Notes under the pieces: generated by a model | Told to the model about the DNA's origin: nothing | The model's database searches: none | What the model saw: the letters and a program-made list of their open reading frames with translations, nothing else | In this document: piece after piece, positions 9,613 through 20,783 of the stretch | How the letters are laid out: every line of letters starts with the position of its first letter | Numbering within the stretch: position 1 is the stretch's first letter | Position numbers and translations under genes: made by a program | Assembly (NCBI GenBank): GCA_019565575.1 | Contig: CP067379.1 | Span: forward strand, 744,001-808,000 | From: Flavobacterium covae | GTDB taxonomy: Bacteria > Bacteroidota > Bacteroidia > Flavobacteriales > Flavobacteriaceae | Length of the DNA stretch: 64,000 nucleotides | Direction: 5' to 3'

Positions 9613-12372
9613 ATGGATAGGTTTTCCTTTTTAAACGCAGCACATACGGCTTTTTTTGCCGATTTATACGATCAATATTTAGTAAATCCTGATAGTATTG
9701 AACCTTCTTGGAGGGCTTTTTTTCAAGGATTTGACTTTGCTAATGAATTCCCAAATGGATTTTCAGGTGAAGAAACTTCTTCGGAAGGAGCTATAAACAA
9801 CGCTCAATTAACGGATAAAATTCAAAAAGAAATTAGAGTACTTCAATTAATTGAAGCTTACCGCACAAACGGGCACTTATTTGCCGATACAAATCCTGTA
9901 AGAGATAGAAGAACCCACACGCCTAGTTTAGAAATTGAAAACTATGGCTTAGCAAGTTCTGACTTACAAACGGTTTTTCAAACCGCTAGTTTAGTGGCAG
10001 GTAATCCAACTACTTTGGCTGATTTAATTGCTTTATTAAAGAAATTATATTGCCAATCAATCGCCTTTGAATACAAATACATTCGCGATACTAAAACACA
10101 AGCATGGATTGAACAAAAAATCAATGCCATGGCAAATGAGGTAACTGCCGATAAGAAAAAGATTATCATTGAAAAATTGAATGAAGCTGTTTCATTCGAA
10201 AATTTCTTACATACAAAATACGTAGGACAAAAGCGTTTCTCTCTAGAAGGAAACGAAGCCGTTGTTCCTGCTTTTGATATTCTAATTGAGGAAGCTGCCG
10301 AATTAGGAGTGGAACAATTAGTATTAGGAATGGCACACCGTGGTCGTTTGAATATTTTAGCAAATGTTTTTGACAAAGAACCTAAAAAGATTTTTAGTGA
10401 GTTTGATGGTAAAGACTATGCAGATGAAGACCATTTCGATGGGGATGTGAAATACCACTTGGGGATTACAACTCCTAAAACAACTCGTAAAGGAAAAGGA
10501 ATTAACATCAATTTAGTACCTAACCCTTCACACTTAGAAACTGTAGCCGCTGTGGTGGAAGGAATCACACGTTCTAAACAAGACCGTTTCTTCCCAGCGC
10601 AACCAAATAAAGTATTACCAGTTATCGTGCACGGAGATGCGGCTGTATCTGGTCAAGGAATTGTGTATGAAATTGCACAAATGGTACACTTAGACGGTTA
10701 CAAAACACAAGGAACCATTCACGTAGTCATCAACAACCAAGTTGGCTTTACAACAAATTATACCGATTCTCGTTCAGCAACTTACTGTACTGATATTGCT
10801 AAATTAACTTCAGCACCTGTTATCCATGTAAATGCCGATGATGCGGAAGCAGTGGTAAAAGCTATGCTTTTTGCATTAGAATATCGTATGGAGTTCGGTT
10901 CAGACGTATATATTGATGTATTAGGTTATAGAAAATATGGTCATAACGAAGGGGATGAACCTCGTTTTACGCAACCCGTTTTATACAAATCGCTTTCAAG
11001 ACATAAAAATGTAAGAGATTTATATGGTGCTAAATTAGTAGAACAAGGAGTGATTTCAACTTCGTATGTTAAAGAAATCGAAGAGGCTTACAAAGCTAAA
11101 TTGGATGAAAATTTAACAGCATCGCGCGAAGAAACTTTAACAGTTATCGAGCCGTTTATGCAAGACGAGTGGGTTGGTTTTTCTAAAGCTAACCAAGCTA
11201 AAATGTTAGAAAAAATTGATACCGCAGTAGCAAAAGACACCTTGGACGGTATCGCTAAAGTAGTAACAGAATTACCAGAAGGGAAAAAATATATCAGCAA
11301 AATACAAAAGCTTATCAACGATAGAAAAGCGATGTATTTTGAGAAAAACCAGTTAGACTGGGCTATGGGTGAAATGTTAGCCTATGGTTCGTTATTGACG
11401 GAAGGTTACAACGTTCGTATTTCTGGACAAGATGTAGAACGTGGTACATTCTCACACCGTCATGCCGTAGTAAAAACGGAGGATACAGAAGAAGAAGTAA
11501 TCTTATTGAACGACGTACCTAACAAGAAAGGCTACTTCAATGCTTACAACTCATTGTTATCGGAGTACGGTGTAGTTGGTTTTGATTATGGTTATGCTAT
11601 GGCATCGCCTAAAACATTAACCATTTGGGAAGCTCAATTTGGAGATTTCTCTAATGGAGCTCAAATCATGATTGACCAATACATTTCGGCAGCGGAAGAC
11701 AAATGGAACAATCAAAATGGTTTGGTTATTTTAATGCCTCACGGCTATGAAAACCAAGGTGCAGAACACTCATCGGCACGTATGGAACGTTACTTACAAC
11801 TTTGTTCAGAACAAAATATGTATGTGGCTGACTGTACAACACCTGCAAACTTCTTCCACTTGTTAAGAAGACAAATGTTGACAGATTTCCGTAAACCTTT
11901 GATGGTTTTTACCCCTAAGAGTTTATTGCGTCATCCAGAAGCGGTTTCTTCCATTGAAGAATTTGCTACAGGTTCGTTCCAAGAAGTTATCAATGATACA
12001 CACGTAAATCCAGCGGATGTTAAAACATTGGTTTTCTGTACCGGTAAATTCTATTACGACTTAAAAGCAGAAAGAGAAGCACAAGGAAGAAACGATGTGG
12101 CATTAGTAAGAATCGAGCAATTGTTCCCATTACCAGTAGACCAATTAAAAGCGATTATTGCTTCGTATCCAAACGCAACGGATTATGTTTGGGCACAAGA
12201 AGAGCCAAGAAATATGGGAGCTTACGGATTTATGTTGATGAATTTCAACGAGGTTAAATTCCGTGTAGCATCACCTAAAGCGTACAGTGCGCCAGCATCA
12301 GGAAGTTATACACGTTCTAAGAAACGTCATGCGGATGCGATTGCTATGGTTTTTGATAAAACTTTAGTTTAA
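9613..12372 (+). CDS. sucA: 2-oxoglutarate dehydrogenase E1 component
   Basis: It is the thiamine-diphosphate decarboxylase of the 2-oxoglutarate dehydrogenase complex in the TCA cycle. The product has about 919 residues, normal for E1o. Visible motifs include the N-terminal FLNAAHTAFFADLYDQYL segment, GMAHRGRLNILANV, GDAAVSGQGIVYE and the NNQVGFTT pocket (cofactor and substrate region). A C-terminal transketolase-like domain contains HSSARMERYLQL. The ATG at 9613 is preferred over an in-frame TTG at 9595 because homologous sequence begins MDRFSFLN. It is followed 54 bp later by sucB. It is uninterrupted, unlike many neighbours. Confidence 0.97.
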   Translation: MDRFSFLNAAHTAFFADLYDQYLVNPDSIEPSWRAFFQGFDFANEFPNGFSGEETSSEGAINNAQLTDKIQKEIRVLQLIEAYRTNGHLFADTNPVRDRRTHTPSLEIENYGLASSDLQTVFQTASLVAGNPTTLADLIALLKKLYCQSIAFEYKYIRDTKTQAWIEQKINAMANEVTADKKKIIIEKLNEAVSFENFLHTKYVGQKRFSLEGNEAVVPAFDILIEEAAELGVEQLVLGMAHRGRLNILANVFDKEPKKIFSEFDGKDYADEDHFDGDVKYHLGITTPKTTRKGKGININLVPNPSHLETVAAVVEGITRSKQDRFFPAQPNKVLPVIVHGDAAVSGQGIVYEIAQMVHLDGYKTQGTIHVVINNQVGFTTNYTDSRSATYCTDIAKLTSAPVIHVNADDAEAVVKAMLFALEYRMEFGSDVYIDVLGYRKYGHNEGDEPRFTQPVLYKSLSRHKNVRDLYGAKLVEQGVISTSYVKEIEEAYKAKLDENLTASREETLTVIEPFMQDEWVGFSKANQAKMLEKIDTAVAKDTLDGIAKVVTELPEGKKYISKIQKLINDRKAMYFEKNQLDWAMGEMLAYGSLLTEGYNVRISGQDVERGTFSHRHAVVKTEDTEEEVILLNDVPNKKGYFNAYNSLLSEYGVVGFDYGYAMASPKTLTIWEAQFGDFSNGAQIMIDQYISAAEDKWNNQNGLVILMPHGYENQGAEHSSARMERYLQLCSEQNMYVADCTTPANFFHLLRRQMLTDFRKPLMVFTPKSLLRHPEAVSSIEEFATGSFQEVINDTHVNPADVKTLVFCTGKFYYDLKAEREAQGRNDVALVRIEQLFPLPVDQLKAIIASYPNATDYVWAQEEPRNMGAYGFMLMNFNEVKFRVASPKAYSAPASGSYTRSKKRHADAIAMVFDKTLV

Positions 12373-12426
12373 TAAAAAATTGTATTTTTGATAAATAGAT
12401 AACAACACTTTATAAAATTATAAAAG

Positions 12427-13638
12427 ATGATTTTAGAAATGAAAGTCCCTTCGCCAGGGGAATCAATCAAGGAAGTGGAAATTGCTACTTGGTTAGTACA
12501 AGACGGAGATTATGTAGAAAAAGACCAGGCGATTGCTGAGGTTGATTCAGATAAGGCAACATTAGAATTACCGGCTGAAATGAGCGGAATCATCACGCTT
12601 AAAGCTGAAGAAGGGGACACAGTAGCTGTAGGTGCAGTAGTTTGTTTAATTGATACAAGTGCAGCAAAACCAGAAGGTGGTGCAGCTCCTGTAGCAGAGA
12701 AAAAAGAAGAAGCTCCAAAAGCGGAGGCTCCTAAAGCAGCACCGGTTCAAGCAACTACGTATGCAACAGGTTCAGCTTCGCCAGCAGCTAAAAAAATATT
12801 AGCAGAAAAAGAAATTGACCCAGCAACAGTTACAGGTACTGGTAAAGCAGGTCGTATTACTACCGAGGATGCATTAAATGCAAAAGCTTCTATGGGTACT
12901 CCTACAGGAGGTTCTCGTGGTTCTCAAAGAACAAAATTATCAATGTTACGTCGTAAAGTAGCAGAGCGTTTAGTATCTGCTAAAAACGAAACGGCTATGT
13001 TAACTACTTTCAACGAAGTTGACATGAGTGCTATCTATGCGTTACGTGACGAATACAAAGAAGAATTTAAAGCAAAACACCAAATGGGATTAGGCTTTAT
13101 GTCATTCTTTACAAAAGCAGTAACCCGTGCTTTACAATTATTCCCAGATGTAAACTCAATGATTGATGGACAAGAAAAAGTGTCTTTCGATTTTTGTGAT
13201 ATTTCTGTTGCGGTTTCAGGACCTAAAGGCTTAATGGTGCCTGTGGTACGTAATGCAGAAAACTTAACGTTCCGTGGTGTTGAAGCTGAAATCAAGCGTT
13301 TAGCCATTCGTGCACGTGATGGTCAAATCACAGTTGATGAAATGACAGGTGGAACATTCACTATCTCTAATGGTGGGGTTTTTGGTTCTATGTTATCTAC
13401 CCCTATCATCAATCCACCGCAATCAGGAATCTTAGGGATGCACAATGTAGTAGACAGAGCTATAGTGAAAAACGGTCAAATCGTGATTGCTCCAGTTATG
13501 TTTGTAGCATTGTCTTACGACCACCGTATCATCGACGGACGTGAGTCGGTAGGTTTTTTATGTGCTGTGAAAGAAGCTTTAGAAAATCCAGCAGAAATCT
13601 TAATGGGTGGTAATCCAAGAAAAGCTTTAGAATTGTAA
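12427..13638 (+). CDS. sucB: Dihydrolipoamide succinyltransferase, E2 of 2-oxoglutarate dehydrogenase
   Basis: It transfers the succinyl group from E1 to CoA. The domain order is a lipoyl domain (residues 1-78, lipoyl Lys43 in VDSDKATLE), an Ala/Pro/Lys-rich linker (about 80-115), an E3/E1-binding domain (SPAAKKILAEKEID, about 118-155) and a catalytic domain. The catalytic domain has SYDHRIIDGRESVGF near the end, which includes the active-site His. The length of 403 residues is normal. It sits 54 bp after sucA and is followed by a strong terminator, so the two form an operon. E3 (lpd) is not in the window. Confidence 0.97.
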   Translation: MILEMKVPSPGESIKEVEIATWLVQDGDYVEKDQAIAEVDSDKATLELPAEMSGIITLKAEEGDTVAVGAVVCLIDTSAAKPEGGAAPVAEKKEEAPKAEAPKAAPVQATTYATGSASPAAKKILAEKEIDPATVTGTGKAGRITTEDALNAKASMGTPTGGSRGSQRTKLSMLRRKVAERLVSAKNETAMLTTFNEVDMSAIYALRDEYKEEFKAKHQMGLGFMSFFTKAVTRALQLFPDVNSMIDGQEKVSFDFCDISVAVSGPKGLMVPVVRNAENLTFRGVEAEIKRLAIRARDGQITVDEMTGGTFTISNGGVFGSMLSTPIINPPQSGILGMHNVVDRAIVKNGQIVIAPVMFVALSYDHRIIDGRESVGFLCAVKEALENPAEILMGGNPRKALEL

Positions 13639-13661
13639 TTCTACAATTTTATAATACTAAA

Positions 13662-13701
13662 ATTCAAATCCCAAATTCCAAAAGAGTTTGGGATTTTTTT
13701 T
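13662..13701 (+). terminator. Terminator after sucAB; near-copy present after the R-M gene
   Basis: AAATCCCAAA pairs with TTTGGGATTT across an 11-nt loop and is followed by T8. The 38-bp unit recurs at 17510-17547 with two mismatches, in the same orientation. Confidence 0.85.
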
Positions 13702-13772
13702 ACTCAAAAACCTATCAGAATAATTTTTTTAAATTACTTTTACAAATTGTAACTTGTAATTTAATAATAATC

Positions 13773-16700
13773 ATGAAAAAATTAGCGCAAGTAATTGGTT
13801 TTCAGCCAAAAGAAAACGCAAAAGATGTTTTTATTAAAAAATATCAGAATGGTTATATTATAGAAATTGATTTTGAAAATAGATTAATTAACTACGGCGA
13901 TAGTATAAAATGTGAAAGTAAAACCTCGCAAAACTTTTCACAAGCTGAAAACTTTGTAGTTCTTGAATGTGTAAACAGACTTCTTGAAAAAGGATATAAA
14001 CCTGAAAATATTACTTTAGAAAAAACTTGGGCTGCAGGTCATGGAACTAGTGGTAGATTAGATATTTGTGTTGCTCGTGAAGATGGTTCAGAATATCTTT
14101 TAATTGAATGTAAGACCCACGGAAAAGAATTCGAGAAAGAATTTACTCGAATGAAAAAAGATGGCGGACAACTATTTACCTATTTCAAATTTAGTAATAA
14201 AGCGGATGTTATAATGCTTTATTCATCTGAGTTGAAAGGAAAAGAAATTGTTTACCGTAATGAAATTGTAAAAATTGAAGAGGATTACAGAAGTGGTGAT
14301 GTAAAAGATTTTTACGAAAAATGGAGCAAATTAACTAAAGACAATGGTGTTTTTGATAAATGGGTTAATCCGTACAATTTTGAAAGCAAAGCTTTAACAA
14401 TATCTGATTTAGAAGAAATAAAACAAGAAGACAGTAGTTTTATTTTCAATCGTTTTCTTGAAATTTTGCGTCATAATGTAGTTTCTGATAAAGGAAATGC
14501 TTTTAATAGAATTTTCACATTATTTCTATGTAAAATCTATGATGAAAAAGATAAAGAAGATACTCATAAAGAACTAGAATTTCAATGGTTTGAATCTCCT
14601 TTTACTTATGAAGGCGTTCATTACGAAAAAGATACACATGTAACTTTTCAAATTCGTTTAACGGATTTGTATAAAAAGGGTATGAAAGCCTTTTTGGAGA
14701 AAAATGTTACTGATTTTTCAGAATCCGAATTTAATAACAAATATTCTTTTCTTACAGAAGAACAAAGAAGTCCTATCTTGCAGGAGTTTAGAAAAGTCCG
14801 TTTAGAAAAAAACAATGAGTTTGCTATTAAAGATGTTTATGATGAACAATCCTTTTATGACAATGCAGTAGTTGTTAAAGAAATTGTGGAGCTATTACAA
14901 GGTTATAAATTAAGATATACAAAAAAGCAACAATATCTATCTGATTTTTTCGAGTTACTCCTAACAACAGGATTAAAACAAGAATCGGGGCAGTTTTTTA
15001 CGCCAGTTCCGGTAGCACAATTTGTTATTAAAAGTTTACCTATTGACAACATAATTAAACAAAAATTACAAAATGGCGAAAAAGGGGAATACTTACCATA
15101 CATTATTGATTATGCTGCTGGAAGTGGACACTTTTTAACAGAAACTATGCACGAAGTGCAAAGGATTATTGATAACAATGAGTTTCCAGAGGTAAAAGCA
15201 GAAGTAAAACGTTTTATCAAGCAAGCTAAAGAATTTCATTTTGATTGGGCTTTTGATTATGTTTATGGAATTGAAAAAGATTACCGCTTGGTAAAAGTGG
15301 GCAAAGTAGGTTGTTATCTTCATGGAGATGGATTAGCAAATGTAATTCACTCAGATGGTTTAGCTAATTTTAAACATAAAGATTATAAAGGAAAACTAGA
15401 GTTAATAGACAAGAATTTTGAACAAGAAAACAAACAATTTGATATCATTGTTTCAAATCCACCTTATTCTGTAGCGGCTTTTAAAAATGCAGCAAGACGA
15501 TTTTATAAGGAGGGTGATTTTGAACTCTACGACAAACTCACCGATAACAGTTCAGAAATCGAATGTTTATTTATAGAGCGCACCAAACAATTGTTGAAAG
15601 ATGGTGGAGTTGCTGGAATTATATTACCAAGTTCTATATTAAGCAACACGGGAATTTACTCAAAATCACGTGAAATTATATTGCAATATTTTGATATTGT
15701 TGGGATTACCGAATTGGGCTCTAATACTTTTATGGCTACAGGAACCAATACGGTTACTTTATTTTTAAGACGAAGAAATAACTACGAAAGTAAAAACTTA
15801 AAAATAGCTGTAAATAAATTCTTTACCGATTTTCAAGATGTAACTTTAAACGGAATTGAAAAACCAGTCAACAAATATATAAACCATGTTTGGGAAAATA
15901 TTTCATTTGAGGATTATATTTCTCTATTGAAAAAAGAACCAAACAAAACCATTACCGAACACGAAATTTACAAGGAATACCAAAAGAAACTAAAAGCCAA
16001 AAACGACAAAGAATTTGGAATTTATTGTTAGATAAAGAAACTGATAAATTATATTATTTTATAATAGCTTATCCACAAAAAGTAGTTTTAGTAAAAAGTG
16101 GTGAAAAAGATGCAGAAAAACGTTTCTTAGGTTATGAATTTAGCAACCGTAGAGGAAGTGAAGGCATTCACCCCATACAAAGAGGTAAACATATAGAAGA
16201 TTGCACACAGCTTTTTGATGCTGAAATTTTTGATAATCCAGAAAAAGCAAGCACTTACATCTATAAAGCATTTGCGGGAGATTTCGATTTTGAAATTGAC
16301 GAAGCCATGCAAAACAATGTTTCTCGCCACAACTTAGTGGACATGATGACTTTTGACCGAGTGGAATTTGAAAAAAACATTTCCCTTTCGGTTAAAAAAA
16401 AAAGTAAAGATTGAGAGTAAGTTTGACTTAATCAAAATAGGTCAAATAGCAAGTACTCAATATGGTTTTACAGATAAAGCAACAGATAAGGGAGAAGTAC
16501 GTTATTTAAGAATTACCGATTTAAATGATGATGGCAGTATTAATTTAAATAATGAAGCTAAATTTATAAATCCAAATGATGAAACTAAAAAGCAATTTCT
16601 TTTAGAAAATAATGATATTGTAATTGCAAGGAGCGGAAGTGTTGGTAAATCCGCAATCTATAAATCTGATAAATACGATGAGATGATTTTTGCGTCGTAT

Positions 16701-17504
16701 TTAATAAGATTAAAAGCAAATAAAAACAGAATACTATCTGATTATCTTTTCAATTTTACTAAAACTCAAATGTATTGGAGTCAAGTTGAAATAAATAGTG
16801 TGGCAGTTACACAACCTAATTTGAATGCTGAAAAAATAAAAGAATTTCAAATCCCACTTCCTCCTTTAGACATTCAACAAAAAATTGTTTCAGAAATTGA
16901 AGTTTTAGAAGTAAAAGAGAAGAAGGCGAAAGATGAAGTTGAAAAATTGAAGTTACAATCTGATGAAATTTTTGAAACCATAAATTCATCAACTAAATTT
17001 TTATTGGAAGATATATCTGAAAATTTAGATTCAGTAAGAAAACCTGTTACTAAAGGATTTAGAAAAAAAGGTCAAATTCCTTATTATGGAGCTTCTGGGA
17101 TAGTTGATTATGTTTCAGATTATATTCTTGATGATTATGTTTTACTAATTTCAGAAGATGGAGCAAATTTAAAAGCCAGAACTTCTCCTATTGCATTTAC
17201 TGCAAGTGGAAAAATTTGGGTAAATAACCATGCACATATTCTTAAATTTAAGGAAAAAGCAACTCATAAAATAGTTGAAATTTATTTAAATAAAACAGAT
17301 ATTTCCGAATATATTACGGGTCAAGCTCAACCTAAATTGAATCAGCAAAATTTAAATAATATAAAAATCCCACTTCCAACAATTTCCGAACAACAAAAAA
17401 TAGTTTCAGAAATTGAAAAAATTGAAGCAAAAATAAAAGTTTTAGAAACTGAGATTGCTGAAATTCCAAAACAAAAAGAAGCGGTTTTAAAAAAACACCT
17501 ATAA
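13773..17504 (+). CDS. Single-chain restriction-modification enzyme: nuclease + N6-adenine methylase + HsdS-like specificity, frame broken twice
   Basis: An N-terminal HsdR-like nuclease domain (about residues 1-200) has a PD-(D/E)xK core: RLDICV then LIECKT. A type I-like N6-adenine methylase core follows with [10 protein letters not shown] (SAM site) and SNPPYS (catalytic NPPY). The C-terminal third has two HsdS-type target-recognition domains, each ending with a coiled-coil spacer ([17 protein letters not shown] and [17 protein letters not shown]). Two indels interrupt it. One missing T near 16022 gives [13 protein letters not shown] when restored; one extra A in the A10 run near 16398 gives [11 protein letters not shown] when removed. 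The joined product is about 1,240 residues, an all-in-one type IIG/IIB-like enzyme expected to recognise a bipartite target. Confidence 0.85.
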
Positions 17505-17509
17505 AAAAA

Positions 17510-17547
17510 TCAAATCCCAAACTTCAAAAGAGTTTGGGATTTTTTTG
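17510..17547 (+). terminator. Terminator after the R-M gene, repeat of the sucB terminator
   Basis: The same AAATCCCAAA/TTTGGGATTT hairpin and loop as at 13662-13701, followed by T7. It ends the R-M gene 5 bp after its stop codon. Confidence 0.85.
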
Positions 17548-17559
17548 TTTATTTGTTCT

Positions 17560-18775
17560 ATGAAGAAAAGTCAAAAACAAGCGGCTATAGGTTTTATTTT
17601 TATCACGCTTTTAATAGATGTGATAGGTTTAGGAATCATTATTCCAGTAACCCCAAAGTTAATTCAAGAACTCATACACGGTAATGTAAGCGATGCTGCA
17701 CAATACGGAGGTTGGCTTACTTTTGCGTATGCTTTTACCCAGTTTTTGTTTTCGCCCTTGGTAGGAAATTTGAGTGATAAATACGGTCGCCGTCCTGTAT
17801 TATTGCTTTCACTTTTTGGATTCAGTTTGGATTATCTGTTATTGGCTTTTGCACCCACCATCAGTTGGTTATTCATCGGACGCATATTGGCGGGTATTAC
17901 AGGGGCTAGTATCACGACCGCTTCTGCATATATCGCAGACATTAGCAACGATGAAAATCGCGCCAAGAATTTCGGAATGATTGGAGCCGCTTTTGGTTTA
18001 GGATTTATTATTGGTCCCGTTATTGGAGGCTTGTTAGGGCAATACGGGGCACGTATTCCTTTCTATGCCGCCGCGGTTTTATGTTTACTCAACTTTTTAT
18101 ATGGTTATTTCATACTTCCAGAATCTTTATCCAAAAAACACCGTAGAGCCTTCGATTGGACCAGAGCTAATCCGATAGGTGCTTTTATTAGTTTAAAAAA
18201 ATATCCAAAACTGATTGGATTAACCCTTGCCGTGTTCTTGCTGCATACGGCTTCTCATGCAGTGCAAAGTAATTGGAGTTATTTTACCATGTATCAATTT
18301 CATTGGGATGAAACCATGATAGGGTTATCCTTAGGCGTAATAGGTTTATTAGTCGCGCTAGTACAAGGTGGTTTGATTCGATGGATAAATCCAAAGCTAG
18401 GGAATGTAAAAAGTATCTATGTAGGCATGGCTTTGTATACGATAGGCATGTTTCTTTTTGGTTTTGCCAGCCAAAGCTGGATGATGTTTGCCTTCCTGAT
18501 TCCGTATTGTCTCGGTGGCATAGCAGGACCAGCATTACAAGCGGTAATAGCAGGGCAAGTGCCCGCAAACGAACAAGGAGAAATACAAGGTACGTTGACG
18601 AGTTTGATTAGTGCTTCCAGCTATTATAGGGCCGCCCATTATGTCGAATGTGTTTTATTATTTTACTCAGGAAAGTAGTGCGCATCCTTTTGCAGGTGCT
18701 CCTTTTATTTTGGGAGGCCTTGGAATGTTGTTAAGTACACTGATGGCTTATGTTTCTTTGAAGAAGCATCATTAA
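17560..18775 (+). CDS. MFS transporter, TCR/Tet-like, frame broken near the C-terminus
   Basis: The start is the ATG at 17560 ([20 protein letters not shown]). About 12 membrane segments are visible with the motif [14 protein letters not shown] (loop 2-3) and [13 protein letters not shown] (motif C, typical of drug/H+ antiporters such as TetA). The frame breaks at 18614-18620, where CTTCCAG stands for CTTCAG. Removing one C gives [20 protein letters not shown] and the protein runs to 18775, about 405 residues. The substrate is unknown; a tetracycline-type exporter is a family resemblance, not evidence of resistance. Confidence 0.85.
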
Positions 18776-18821
18776 TGAAACTATTTTAAATTCAATAGTT
18801 TTTTAAGTACTAGCAAAATAA

Positions 18822-18829
18822 TATCTTTG
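18822..18829 (+). promoter_or_regulatory. -7 promoter element of lpxH
   Basis: TATCTTTG fits TAnnTTTG and lies 16 bp before the lpxH ATG. No clear -33 TTG is seen at ideal spacing. Confidence 0.5.
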
Positions 18830-18845
18830 CTCGAAATCCTACTAC

Positions 18846-19603
18846 ATGAATTCTACTTCACATAAAAAATATATTTCGCTAGTGATCAACATCTTGGCGC
18901 ACCCACTCCTGAAATAAGTTTCCCTCGGGAGCAAAAGTTTGTACAATGGCTAGATAAAATCAAACAAGATGCGGAAGCTATTTTTTTATTAGGCGATTTA
19001 TTTGATTTTTGGTTTGAATATAAAACAGTGGTTCCTAAAGGTTTTGTGCGGGTGTTAGGCAAACTAGCCGAGATTCGAGATAGTGGGATTCCAATTTACT
19101 TTTTTGTGGGTAATCACGACCTTTGGATGAATGATTATTTTGAAAAGGAATTAAATATTCCCGTGTATCACACGACTAAGGAATTTACATTTAACAATAA
19201 ACTTTTTTTAATCGGTCATGGCGATGGTTTAGGACCTGGGGATAAAGGCTATAAGCGAATGAAAAAAGTGTTTACCAATCCATTTTCAAAATGGTTGTTT
19301 CGCTGGTTGCATCCTGATGTGGGCGTGAAATTAGCGCAATATCTATCAGTAAAAAACAAAATGATTTCGGGAGCAGAAGATGTCAAGTTTTTAGGAGAGG
19401 ATAACGAATGGCTGATTCAATATGCTAAACGTAAATTAGAAACCAAACATTATGATTATTTTGTCTTTGGTCACCGTCATCTGCCTATGAAAATTCAATT
19501 AAACAAAAATGCCCAATACTATAACTTAGGCGACTGGATTGGCTATTTCACTTATGGTGTTTTTGATGGAGCACATTTTGAGTTAAAAAAACAGGAAAAC
19601 TAA
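18846..19603 (+). CDS. lpxH: UDP-2,3-diacylglucosamine diphosphatase, lipid A synthesis, frame broken near start
   Basis: It hydrolyses UDP-2,3-diacylglucosamine to lipid X in lipid A biosynthesis, as a peripheral inner-membrane metallophosphoesterase. Metal-binding motifs are SDQHLGA, LLGDLFDFWFEY, VGNHDLWM, LIGHGDGLG and FGHRHLP. The ATG at 18846 reads out of frame after CAT. Adding one A to the A6 run near 18868 gives HKKIYFASDQHLGAPTPE and a product of about 252 residues, normal for Bacteroidota LpxH. It is convergent with the PI-PLC-like gene. Confidence 0.87.
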
Positions 19604-19628
19604 AAAGTAATTTAGTATTCCTGTTTTA
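19587..19628. terminator. Bidirectional terminator between lpxH and the PI-PLC-like gene
   Basis: AAAACAGGAA pairs with TTCCTGTTTT, and an inner ACTAAA/TTTAGT extends the stem. It overlaps the last codons of lpxH and is flanked by A- and T-runs. Confidence 0.7.
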
Positions 19629-19634
19629 GCATCA

Positions 19635-20636
19635 TTAATTAGAAAAATTGTTAACTGATATTTCAATACACTTTTCGGACAATCTATTTCCTTTTTCTGA
19701 ATTAATAAAATCCATCAAGATCCACCCACATGATTTTAATTTTAGGTTATTACTTTGGATATAATCTGCTACTTTGGGATTAACTCGATCCGCTACAGCT
19801 ACTGGATAAGCAAAAGCACTAGCTCCTGAACAATATGTTAAATAAGCACTCATAACATCTGAATCAGTATTTGAACGAATAATATTTTCAATAATACGAT
19901 CATATTTATAATTTATAGAACTTGGTAATATCGTATTAACTGTATAAAAATCAGAAATCTTAAAAGAATTGTAATTCCCGTTTCCTATTAGAGTAGCATT
20001 TGAAAAATTAGGATTTCCGGACCAGCCTTGTACAAAGGTAGAATTTGTATAAGTTTCTCTGGATAGAGGCAAAACTCTTCCTCTACAATCACCTAATAGG
20101 CTATTTGTATTCCAGTTTTTCTTCACCAATCCTTTGGATTCATACTCATTCATTTTAGCATCAAAATAATTAACCCAAGTAGATTTGTCACCTCCATTCT
20201 CTTTTTTCATAATGACAATAATTGCTTCATTGGGATGTACTTTTAAAAACTCTTTAAAAGTTGACATTATTTGATCTAAAGTTATATTAAGTTTTACAAT
20301 TCCGTGGTATCCCATAAATTGACCGTTTTCATAATTAAAACGTAAATCAAAAATTCTTGCTCCAGCACCTAATTGTTCGTTTATACTACCATATTGATTA
20401 CTACTAAAAGCCCAATTTTTGATAGACATTGAATCATGTGTGCCAGGAATAGATAATTTAGACAATGGGGTACTGGCTTTTATCGAGGACATCCAATTAT
20501 CTTTAGAAACACTAGCTATGAGCCTTTCTTTTAAAGATATGTTTTCTATATTTTCATCAGATCTTGGGGCTAAAGAATCTGAACTACAAGATTGTAAAAT
20601 AGCTAAAAAAGCCATACTAAGTAAAATTTTTCTCAT
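19635..20636 (-). CDS. PI-PLC-like phosphodiesterase lipoprotein
   Basis: The 333-residue protein has a lipoprotein signal ending AILQSC (Cys17). The phosphatidylinositol-specific phospholipase C X-domain is recognisable: KLSIPGTHDSMS carries the first catalytic His, RIFDLRF follows, and GYHGI carries the second. Bacterial members cleave phosphatidylinositol or GPI anchors by acid-base catalysis with these two His residues. The surface or periplasmic location follows from the lipobox. Substrate and role in this organism are unknown. It stands alone and diverges from the TPP-riboswitch TonB gene. Confidence 0.87.
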   Translation of the reverse strand: MRKILLSMAFLAILQSCSSDSLAPRSDENIENISLKERLIASVSKDNWMSSIKASTPLSKLSIPGTHDSMSIKNWAFSSNQYGSINEQLGAGARIFDLRFNYENGQFMGYHGIVKLNITLDQIMSTFKEFLKVHPNEAIIVIMKKENGGDKSTWVNYFDAKMNEYESKGLVKKNWNTNSLLGDCRGRVLPLSRETYTNSTFVQGWSGNPNFSNATLIGNGNYNSFKISDFYTVNTILPSSINYKYDRIIENIIRSNTDSDVMSAYLTYCSGASAFAYPVAVADRVNPKVADYIQSNNLKLKSCGWILMDFINSEKGNRLSEKCIEISVNNFSN

Positions 20637-20783
20637 AAATAAATAGGTTAAATTAACTTACAATATATTATTTAATAAATAATTAACAAATAAAAACATA
20701 CAAAAATTGTATATCAATTTCAACAGTATCTCATCTGGATATTCTTGGAGATCTTAAATATTAAAGTATCTTTACATTGTCTC

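Noticed and set aside
13773..17504. The R-M enzyme in this window as the cause of the CTGAAG signal
   Set aside because: It has two HsdS-type recognition domains and should recognise a split target, not a continuous CTGAAG. Another methylase elsewhere would be needed.
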